Shown here in pieces: positions 1 to 11,800 of a stretch of DNA of 64,000 nucleotides. The DNA is from Henricia sp. BOLD:AAB3569 (taxonomy: Eukaryota > Echinodermata > Asteroidea > Spinulosida > Echinasteridae). The stretch covers positions 1,550,001-1,614,000 of the forward strand of contig JBBELK010000453.1 of NCBI GenBank assembly GCA_037783545.1. Reading direction: 5' to 3'. The notes under the pieces are model-generated. The model was not told the origin of the DNA. It saw nothing but the letters and a program-made list of their open reading frames with translations, and made no database searches. Each line of letters begins with the position of its first letter. The first letter of the stretch is position 1. The position numbers and the translations under genes were made by a program.

Positions 1-276
1 TTAGACAATTGATATTAGATTTTCAGTATGTTAATGAGTGATTTTTTTTTATACACCAGCCAGTGTTGGAATGCATTCTATTGCAATTACATGTAGTTCT
101 AGGTCAGGCACAATTAATTTTCCCGTAAATTGACCGGACTATATAGCCTTGGCAAGTTTCAGAGCAAATGAAACTGCACTGAAAAGAGCATCCTCAGAAC
201 AATTCTTGGGAATTTTGGCGAATGAAACATTAAAAAAAATATAAAGGAAAATTAGATGATTCATTCATGTACTCAC

Positions 277-340
277 TGACAGCTTTGACAACCTGAGAAA
301 GCTCCCATGCGTTGAACCCCAAACATATGACAGTATAGAT
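277..340 (-). CDS. Gene A exon 2 (rest of helix 1)
   Basis: Sixty-four nt between acceptor CTTTCACAG and donor GTGAGTACA. Phase 0 in, phase 1 out, exactly as in D. It encodes IYTVICLGFNAWELSQVVKAV plus one base. The IY start and aromatic hydrophobic core match exon 2 of B ([15 protein letters not shown]) and D ([13 protein letters not shown]). Confidence 0.8.
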
Positions 341-2772
341 CTGTGAAAGAATGGAAACAATTGATTCAATCTAAAACTGTCAATATAATACAAGAAATTA
401 TATTATGATTATTAGTTCAGGCTTTGTTAGTGGGTAAAAAATAAAATCATAGTCCACATTTTAAACATAAAATTTGCAATGCACAACACAAAATGGCAAT
501 GCAAAAGATTTTCCTTTATAGACCTCTTCCCTATGTATTATAAGTGACTGGAAATGAAAGTGATGAAAATGTGTGTGAAGCTAAATGTAAAGTGTATGAA
601 TTCCAGTCAATTCAGTTTATTCATAATAAAGTTCACCATCTTCCACGTTAAAAAAATACATAAAAACTTCATCATGACAGGTTTTAGTATGTTAAAAATG
701 GAAATGTGGGGTCTATAAAGCACATTGAAAGTACAAAATAATACTGTATAAATACACATCCGGTAAAAAACAAATTTAAAACTAGAGCTTGGCGTTTGTT
801 TTTAAACAAACGCTAGGTGATCGGGTGACATGAACATTAATCTTATGATGACGTCACACTTTTAACATTGGTTGAAAACTTGAGTTGGTCGATATTAATT
901 GCAAAAGAAACATTCACATATCGATTGCCAGTATTGGAATTCTTAAGACATATGACTCTTTGATTATTCAACGCTAAAATTTTAGTGTGTGTCTGATGAC
1001 GTCATTATTGGCAGTCAATCTCACCATGACGTCACTATTGTGTGCACAAATTGTTCAAGGATCTACTGAAGAACAAGTTCTTACATGTGGTGAAATAATC
1101 TTTCGAATATATATTACAGTTCTCAAGATTTTGTCATTTTAGATCATATTACGTAACCACCGTGCACGTGATGACGTCATCATTGGTATAGTCATAAAGT
1201 CCACATGTGTGGGAACAATTCGTTTCGTAGAACTATGGTCAAATTCCCTACCACTTTGGCTCTATTTGCATTCAAAATGCTAAAAAATGGCACATTCTCG
1301 ATTAACTTCCGGTTTAGACCGGAAGTAGGGGTCACACAGGGATCATGTCAGTGTATGATTTGTTTAGTTCATTTAGACCTATAATGCTGTGAAAGAATTG
1401 TTCAAGTATCTATTACGGTTCTTGAGATATGAATTTTTGAAATAATAACCTTTGGATGTTGGTAATTTAACACCTGTGACGACATCATGACGTCACAATT
1501 TTGTGCACAAATTGTTCAACAATTTGATTAACATCAAGTTCTTAAATGTGGCGAAGGAATCATACCAATATATGTTGTAGTTCTCAAGATACAGCATTTT
1601 AAAACAATTCAGCTCCAAATTTGCGTAATTTGACACCACATTACGTAACCACCGTCCATTTGATGACGTCACCAATGGTATAGTCGTCCACATGTGTGGA
1701 AACATTTCGTTCCGTAGAAATATGGTCAAATTCACTACCACTTTGAATCTATTTGCATTCAAAATGCTAAAAAATTGCACATTTTCGAACAACTTCCGGT
1801 TTGGACCGGAAGTAGGCGTCACACAGGGGTCATGACATCGTATGATTTGTTCAGTTCATTTAGACTTATCATGTTGTGAAAGAATTGTTCAAGTATCTAT
1901 TACGGTTCTTGAGATATAAATTTTGAAAATAAAAACCTTTTAATTTTTGTAATTTGACACCTGATGACGTCATGATTACGTCACACTTGATGCCATCATG
2001 ATACTATACATGCTGGTGAAAGTCTGTCATAGGGCATATGTCTGTATCTAATTTACTAACAATTCAGCTTGGTTTGATGGGCATTGTTACTGGCAAGTGT
2101 AAAAACTGAGATTTTCGTTTTCGTTGAACTTTGACCTCCAATTGACCCCAGAAGGAAGGGTCAGATGAAAATGCCCACACAAAGAAAATTGTAGAACAGA
2201 AAGTCATCTATAAACCTGCCAAATACGAAGATCCTGGGTCACGTGGTTTTCAAGACGGAAGCATTTTAAAATATGCATATTTTGGTTTTTTGGGAGGTGT
2301 AATTTGATACTTGATGACGTCACGATGACGTCACGCTTGATGCCATCATAATATATACACGCTGGTGAAAGTCTGCCATAGGACCTATGCCTGTACTTAG
2401 TTTCTTAAAGATTCAGCTTGGTTTGATGGGCCTAGTGTTGCTCAATAAGTGCAAAAATTGAGATTTTCGTTTTCGTTGAACTTTGACCTCAAATTTACCC
2501 CAGAAGAAATGCCCACACGAAGAAAATTGTTGGCCATGATCTGATCTATAAGCCTACCAATTACGAAGATCATGGGTCACATGGTTTTCTAGACGGAAGC
2601 ATTTTAAAACATGCATATTTTGGTCATTTTTGGTTTGTAATTTGATACCTGATGACGTCACAATGACGTCACACTTGTATGCACATCTTCACATTGGGGT
2701 TGATGTTCCTACCAAGTTTTAAGTTGATAGCTTGAACCGTTTTGAAGAAAAGCTCTGGAAACGTTTGAGTGG

Positions 2773-2803
<31 letters not shown>

Positions 2804-5800
2804 AAATCGTACGAGAGTAATATAGCCCGATCACCTAAATAGGCATACACACATATTGCACGTACATGTTAACACCATTGATGGTTACATGTACATCAAC
2901 TTTGGTTCAAACAAAGGGTCTACTTTAATTACTTTTATGAATTTGGATACTAGTTATATAGGCACAAATGAATATCTAAACCTTTTTGTTTTACTTTTTG
3001 GGACAGTGACTGAATAGAATCCAGATTGGCTCATACTAAACGTCTCGTTAAGTGCAGGGACCAATTTCATAAAGCTGTTTTTAGCGGAAAAAATTCCTTA
3101 TTTTTTTAATCAATAATTTGTTTGCTCTATAATAATGGGTTAATTAATAGCCAAAATTGTATGTCAACTTCTTAGCAAGAATAGCAGACATTCTTGTGAA
3201 AAACGAAAGTTGACATGCAATTTCGACCATTAACCCATTTTTATAAAGCAAACAAATTTTTGATTAAGAAAATTTTCCCGCTAAACAGCTTTATGAAATT
3301 CGCCCCAGGTAACCTGAGTCGATTTACCAGCAGGTCTCAAAACGTTTTTTTTCCCACAGGAATTTAAGATGAGAAATTATAATGTCAAGATCGATAATCT
3401 TCTATATAATCTTAGCTCTGCTTGAAATTTGATTTAACTGACATGTACATGTATGTTGATCTTTTTTGATCAAATTTCCAAACTAGCAAATTATACAATA
3501 AGTGAAAACACTACGGGCCGAATCATTTTTAGCCGTTTGTGATAGTTCATACAACATTTTCGTCATTTTATTAATTGAATCAGTAGAACTTAAAGGGCCT
3601 GTGACATGCTAAGCAACTTTGTGCCTAAGCTTTGCTTCATAATGACGGATTACTTGTTCAGCAAGACATATACTATTGTTCGTTTGGATGTAAAAATCAA
3701 TAAAAGGTGGCCTTTTTCAACTTTGAAGATTTCATTGCAATAAATCAGACAGAGGGCGCTGTTTTGAGTGCATCACATAAGGAAGACAAAAGGGAAAAGT
3801 TAAGAAAAAACATTAAACTTCAAGTTGGACTTGTGGCAAATTGCTGCAGTTTCTACCCCCAGTTTTGTCATGGCTTACAGCAGGCAACATGTAAAACAAA
3901 CTCAAACAGCCATGGATTACAAAAGTTTCAGGAAAATTGAGAAAAAAGTGGAATCTTTTGTGCACAGTTGAATGTGATTTTCCTGTGTTTGCCTCTTGTG
4001 ACATCGTGACCTTGGTCATGAATATGCATATTTTCATTAGCATAAAAACTAAAAACCTTTGTTTTAACCCCCAAAGCAAGCTCCAAATAGGATTTTTATG
4101 ACTTTAACTGAGTAGAGTTGTTTTAAAGCACATATTTCATTGATAAAAATCCTAAATAAGGGGCCCTTTAAGGTGTTCTTTCAATTGGCATTTGGGGGAT
4201 TACAAAACCGCGAAAAACAGTGACAAATCAAAGAATAATCCCCGTAGCCGGTCCCTGAGTGGTGACACGCATTCACGCTTCCAAGTCTAATTCACCACGT
4301 TAGATTTACACTATTCCCAGGGAAACGTCAACCCACAAACACTAAGAGCAACTAACAATGGGAATTGGGCACACACCATTGTTAATAACAATGGTTTGTG
4401 CCCAATTTCCATTGTAAGTTGCTCATAGTGAAACTTGTGAGCTCAATCATAACCGAAACGGATTTAACCGTATATACAGTATGTATAATCGCAACTCAAC
4501 CATTCTTGGGAATCATAGTGCATTGCCATTATGCATTGTCTCGGTAAAACCATGGTAAAACTAGGCCAATGCATACCCGCCCCGTCAATGCAATTGAGTC
4601 ACGTACTCACTCTTGTATACATTGTAGATACATGGTTCTACAATGTACATGTAGGAGGAGAGGAGTGGTCTCCTATTTTCCATGCAAAAAGGTGCATTAA
4701 TTAGCATTTTTTAGTGCATTGTGCATTTTATTGTTACGCATTAAAGGCACAGGCTCGTCAGCAATGCGCGCCCGCCAAATGTGTGCCACGCAATACGCAG
4801 CTCCATAGCAAAGGCATGGAGCTGCGTGTTTCGAGCACGAATTTGGCGGGCGCGCATTGCTGACGAGCCTGTGCCTTTAAGGCTACAGTGCATTTACTGC
4901 ACGTTTTTAGCAATACATGTAGTTTTAGCAAATTGGTGTTTTACATGCATGCCTGCCAGTTCTACATAATGGTAGTATCAATGCATTACCAGTACCAGCA
5001 CCTAACTGACAGTAATAATTTTAACATTTAATTAAAAATTTTAAAACCAGTTTGGGAATGCATAGTTCCGAGTTTGCCTAGTTAGCCCCGCCCCTGTGGA
5101 TATTGTTGCTATGGCTCACACGCTATCGTAAAAAATGGCGACACACTACGCACAAAGCAATGGGACTTTCAACGGAAAGCACAGATTCATTGGAGAAAAC
5201 TCAAAGGTATTCATGTTTCAGGGTCGACAGTTATCTTAGAACACACTGAGTAAAGGGCCAGTAATACAGGGATGTCATATCATGATATGCGTGCTTTCGT
5301 ACCTTTGAACAACGAAACGACCGGGCTTGAAACAAAAAATTCACTCGGATCATCGCATACAACACTGTACAAATTGTATGGGGCCGGCAGAACCTATCGC
5401 GCGATCCTGCGTGATCATGTTGTTGTGAGACAGTGCACTTTGACCTATGTCAGTGATATCTGCTAGCTCTGTTGTGATTGGTCGGCGGGTTCGATTGATT
5501 GACAGGTCGGAACTATGCATTGTAATTTTACGTTTTAATACAATATATTCGTTACAATACAAAAAAGGACACAGAAAAATGATATATATAACACGCTTTT
5601 GCACAAACCGTTCTCGTTTTTACCTCTTTAACCGCCACATGACACCTATAATAACTGTTTTCATCAGTTTCAAGCAAAATTGGAAAATCATGGTTGATAT
5701 ATAGTTTTGTTACTTTTTATGCCAATAAAATGTATGTAATTCGGAACATTTTCCACACAACACAAGTCAATTTGTAGCTCCACCTATGGGGTTTAGTTGA

Positions 5801-8800
5801 AACATGATGTGGCTGAATTGAAACATGGGATGTGGTTCTGTATATAGGCTGTATTCACCCCATTTGGTGCCCCAGCTTTTTGCAGCTGAAAACGCTTAAA
5901 ATGTACTTGCCGAGGACTCTCAATTTGCATGGATTTTATTTCAAAGTAGGAAAATAAGAAAAGGTTCCTCACTTTTATTCAATTTAAATGTTTGTTTGTT
6001 TGAAGGTTTCTGAAAAGGTGGCAGTATTGTATAAAAATTACATATAGCTATGAAAGAAAATATTAATGTTTGAAAATGTATACCCATGTTCCAATTAACC
6101 CAACGCTCCCAAAATTAGTCGCAACAGGGATTTAGAAGTACAATTATTCAATATCTTCGAACTCTGTTTCAGAGAACTTTTTCGAATGGCCCTCTCAAAT
6201 ATGATTTATTTTCTATCACGGACGGATGGGGGCACCGTGGCCGAGTGGTCACTGACTGTACTCGCAACACTCGGGTGAAAACTTGGGGTTGCGGGTTCGA
6301 TACCCGGCCGTGCACGTGCCCTTGAGCAATTAGGCACTTAAAAACGGTTGCTCCATCCTTCGGAAGGGATGTAAATTAAGCCGTTGGTCCAGTTTGTTTA
6401 GCTAATACACTTTAAAGATCCCAAAGCATTCTTTCGCGTTGTGAAGAGCAAGGGGATTCTCCGTCGTCTCTGGCCGTTTCTACATTAATTCGTCTTCTCC
6501 TCATGGGTTTCCTCGTGCTTGCGAGTGACAGTGCAATGGGCACTTTTGAGAAATCCTTGGTTTCAGTACCAGAAAGAAGTAATAATAACAATATAATTGA
6601 TTTTTATGGAGGTATATATACATACAATATCCCACACACCCATTTTCTAAATTAAAGTTTCTGCAATATACAAATTATCATGAAAAGTTATATGACCTTC
6701 CGAAAGCTGTAATCCGGGAAAACAGGATGTGGCACAACAAATATTGTGTTGCACACACAAACATGACAAAGTGAAAGAAAATTATCCAGCAAGGTCATAT
6801 GACTTACCCCGTAATGTACTATTTTAGAAAAAAAGAAGAAGTTTATTCAACCAATTGATGAAAACGGTGAGGAAATGAGTCAACAAATCTGTTTATTATG
6901 TAGCCAAATCAAATTGTTTTGTTCAAATTGTGTTTTTTGGGTTGTTGGGGTTGTTTTTTTTTTGTACCGATGTGTTAGTGCTACCTTGAAGGCCAATATC
7001 AGGTCTTCGGTCTGCTAACCAAAGTCTTCTGGCTGTACCGAGATCGTGTAGGTCCTGGGGAGACAGATCTTTCCGTATAGCTGCCCCACGTCTGTGAAAC
7101 AGTCTCCCTGTAGATATCCGGTCTAGTACATCACTCACTTCATTCAAAACTGCACTCAAATCATACTTTTATAATCTTGCATACGACACCACACTCTAAT
7201 TTTCTTTTCTTTCTCCAGCGCCATGAGCGCCTACTTTTTTGGTTGATGTGGCGCTATATAAAAAACTATGAATTGTAGGTTAGGGCGACAAATCGTGTGT
7301 AAAAAAGGTATATTAGGGCGACCTGCTCAATAGGGCGACATTTTGGTGTCGCCCTAATATTTTTGAGTTTAAAATTAATTTTTTTAGGTCAAAAACCATT
7401 TTTTTTAAATCGAGAACCATTTTTATTAGGTCTAGAACCGATTCTCTTAGGTCTGGAACCATCTCCGGAAGCTTCGGGTAAAAAAATAAGGTGTCATTTT
7501 GAGTGATTCTTGCCGAAATTTCGGTGGTCTCCGGCGAGAGTCTTCCCGAAATGTCGCCCTATTGCGGCATTCAGCGTTCTTTAAATATCCACTATTATTA
7601 TTATTATTATATCCATGCACAGTTTTTGTCTTTTAAGTAATTTTTTTTAAAAACCACATTCAGTTAATTTCTTACAAAAAAAGTACCATCTTGGAAAGAA
7701 ACTTGTGTCGTGCTTGTGTAACGTACACTGCTACCAAGTTAGACTTGTGGCAAATTGCTGCGGTTTTCTCCCCCAGTTTCGTCATGGCTTACAACAGGAA
7801 ACATGTCAAACAAACTCAAACAGTCGTGGATTACAAAAGTTGCAGGACGTTTGAGAAAAAAGTGGAATCTTTTGTGCACAGTTGAATGTGATTTTCCTGT
7901 GTTTGCCTCTTGTGACATCATGACCTTGGTCATGAATATGCATATTTTCATTAGCATAAAAACTAAAAACATTTGTTTTAACCCCCAAAACAAGCTCCAA
8001 ATAGGATTTTTATGAATGTAACCGAGTATATTGGTTTTATAGCATAGATTTCATTGATAAAAAAGCATTATGAACCCGTGTGTTCAGATGATCGTTGTTA
8101 ACTTATTTATAAGTCGTTAGTAGTGGGCGCTCGTGAGTAAGCTCTTAAGTAGTGACCGTGTGGACGCACTTACTTATAAGTTACCAACGACGATTTACTT
8201 ACGAGCGCGCACCGTGTGCATGCTCGCGCGTCGTTAAAGCACCGTGTGGGCCTAGGGACACGTGTCATTGGCAGTGGGAATGTCGTTGTTAAATTTACCT
8301 TCGAAGGTAGTCCCCTCTGAACATGGCTAAATTCACACTGAGCCTCTTTGTCCGCGATTGCCATGCGCGTCGCTTTGAGAAAAAGCGGTGTGGAAGGAAT
8401 TTTAAGTGAAACGATGCACTGAAAATCACTGAATTATGAAAATACTTTCCGTCCAAGCTAATTCTGAGGAAGGAATTTGGGGTAAAACAACACACCGAAA
8501 ACCACATAATTATTAGCTTGTACATGTTAAACGGAAAGTCTTTTCATAAAACAGTGATTTTCAGTGCATTATTTCACTCAAAATTCCCTCCACATTTTTC
8601 TCAAAAGGCTCAGTGTGAATTCACCATTACAACAAACGCGCAAATTGTTCGAAGTGACGACACAATGAGCATCATCACATAACGCATGTAGCTGTTCATG
8701 CACTGACCCCATCCTTGATATGGCAGACATACAGGAAAGGTTTCCATGGTTATGGGGATGGTCTTGTGATGTCATGCAACGTCACGATGCAGTGGTTTCC

Positions 8801-11800
8801 ACCATGTTTTGTGGCAGTAACGTGTGCCATGTACGTTCAGCTTGTTTTGTTCTCACGCGTGCAGGACGCGCGCCGCGACATGTGGAATTCAATGGCCATG
8901 TTAAGTTGTGTTTGAACGGTCTACGTAGACCGCTTTTAGTATCAAAAACAGTCTAACTCCGGTCTATGTAGACTGCCGAGGGAAGGCGGTCTACATGTAC
9001 GTAGACCGTTTTCGGTTTAACTCTAGTACCGTGTTTGGACAGTTGAACATCCGGTCTAAGTCGACGCCGTGACCCACATCATTCAAGCGTGCGAACGCAC
9101 AAAGCGTGCGGCATGTATTCTTGGCGTTCATAGCGGAAGTCAGGATGCAGCTGCGTGACCTCGGATAGACTGTTTTTGGTCTAACTCGGTCATGTCTGAA
9201 CGCTCAGTTTTTAGGCCAGGAAAAATCCCCCGCAGTGAACATAGCCAATGACTAGGTCGTTGTTTGCGTGATATGGAATCGCGCGGGCGCCGCACGCGTA
9301 TCAAAACTTGACGATGCTGCACGCCAGTTCGCATAGCAACCACTCACTACCTTGAAGTATGGCGGCCGAGAATGACATCAATAATGGCGTCGTGACGTCG
9401 ATTCCCGAGCCCTATTGAAATAAACGTAACCAAAGCAAGGCTTGCAGAAAAAAATAGTTTGGTCCCGTTTTGAAATTGTTCATTGTGTGCATCACAATGG
9501 CACAGGTGTTGCGCGATCAAGTGAGCGCGCTGCTTGGACAGCGATTCCTAATAGGAGATACACGCGGGGCCGGGGGCGCGCTGACGCGCAGACCGTACCC
9601 AACACAAACGACAAAACGAACGACACAGGGTCGCTCCATTAACAATTCCTGCCTATGGGCATGAACTAGCAAATTTCCATTCTTTGCTTTGTGTGTTTGT
9701 AGACTGCAGGTTTCCAGTTTTTGACCAGTGCACAGTGTGCAGACTGCGTGAAACCAACTGCCTTTCAATGTGTCACGAACCATAAATTCTCACATATAGT
9801 CAAACAAAAGCACTGGTACCGGTACATGCATGTACCGGTACTGTACCATTGTTATTTTACCCTAGCTGGCCGACAATTGGCATTACAAAATGTTAATTCC
9901 ACCCTCACCCACGACAAACAAGCAATTGATCGTGCCAGTTTTATCTTCATTTCCATAATTTCCATTAATTTTGTAGTTTTGCATTTCTATAGGGGTACAT
10001 GTACATGTACACATGTAGCTACATACCTTGCGCAACTGTTGAAAATGGCATAAGCCCCATAGGCTTGTGTGTAATTATCACAGGAATGTTGCACAGCTTA
10101 CACAATAAAAAGGTTGCGCAAACGGGCTTACGCAGTGCGTAAAGGATTCGTGAAATCGGCTGCCGGACTGTACTAAATAATGTAGGCCTACATTTGTAAT
10201 TAGCCAACACTTTGATACACATAGGACATGTATACCAATTATATTTTACAAATTTTAAAATCAACTCACAGGTAAATTCTGAAAGCAAATTTTACATAAT
10301 TTTCTAAAACGTAAGAACTGATAAGTTAAAGGAGCTTGTCTGGAATTATTTCTCTCCAGAAAATGGATTTAGTTCTAACCTAACATGGCCGAGTGGTGTA
10401 GCGTGCTGAATCCATGAGGACTATGGTAAATCTACAGGTCGTGGGTTTGAATCCCATCCCGGCTTGTTCATGGTGCATAAAATGTGCTTGCAGTGATCTC
10501 CACTACCGGTTTTGTCCGGGCGCGCCGCCCGGACAAAATCATCAGAGGTAGCGTTAGCGCCCGGACAAAAATTTGCCACCCGGACAAAAAAAAAAATAAT
10601 TTCTCCTCCTAAACACTATGAAAGTACAGCAAAGTCATTCCAAAATAAGGTGTACCTAACGTAATTCGGTAGCCACTGGTGTCATTATCGGTTATTTACT
10701 ACGCATGTATACATCGGATCGGTGACCCAAATCTGCATCGATAAACGGCCAAGACAGTATGCATTTGTTGAACAGCGCCCTCAATAGGCGAATTTGGTGA
10801 CCTCTTGAGGGCGCTGCATGCAAGCACTGCCGCGACGTACGTGTACGGCCGGGTGCGTTCGTGGTTGTGTGTTTTGGTTGGTGCGTGCGTGCGTACGTGT
10901 GCGTGAACTACTTTTTGGGCTGTGGATATTTTTCATCATGCTCCACCGATACATGGTATCCAAAACGCTGAAATGCAAAAAAAGTTGTTTGTGACGTCAT
11001 CGCTTTAGTAGTCTATTGTCACGTCGCTTTGCAGAGTGGAAATTCCCTGATATCTTCCCGGATGGGGTACATCAGACCACCTCCGAATACTTCCTGTACC
11101 ATGTGTACGTACGTGCAGGGAATTTCACGCGCAGGGAATTTCCCTTTCAGAGTAAGAGGCCAACTCGTGTTGTGAAACTCATGCTGATTAGCTGATTGGG
11201 CCCAATTTCATAGAGCTGTTTAACAGCTGTTCATCATGCTCCACCGATACATGGTATCCAAAACGCTGAAATGCAAAAAAAGTTGTTTGTGACGTCATCG
11301 CTTTAGTAGTCTATTGTCACGTCGCTTTGCAGAGTGGAAATTCCCTGATATCTTCCCGGATGGGGTACATCAGACCACCTCCGAATACTTCCTGTACCAT
11401 GTGTACGTACGTGCAGGGAATTTCACGTGCAGGGAATTTCCCTTTCAGAGTAAGAGGCCAACTCGTGTTGTGAAACTCATGCTGATTAGCTGATTGGGCC
11501 CAATTTCATAGAGCTGTTTAACAGCTGTTCATCATGCTCCACCGATACATGGTATCCAAAACGCTGAAATGCAAAAAAAGTTGTTTGTGACGTCATCGCT
11601 TTAGTAGTCTATTGTCACGTCGCTTTGCAGAGTGGAAATTCCCTGATATCTTCCCGGATGGGGTACATCAGACCACCTCCGAATACTTCCTGTACCATGT
11701 GTACGTACGTGCAGGGAATTTCACGTGCAGGGAATTTCCCTTTCAGAGTAAGAGGCCAACTCGTGTTGTGAAACTCATGCTGATTAGCTGATTGGGCCCA

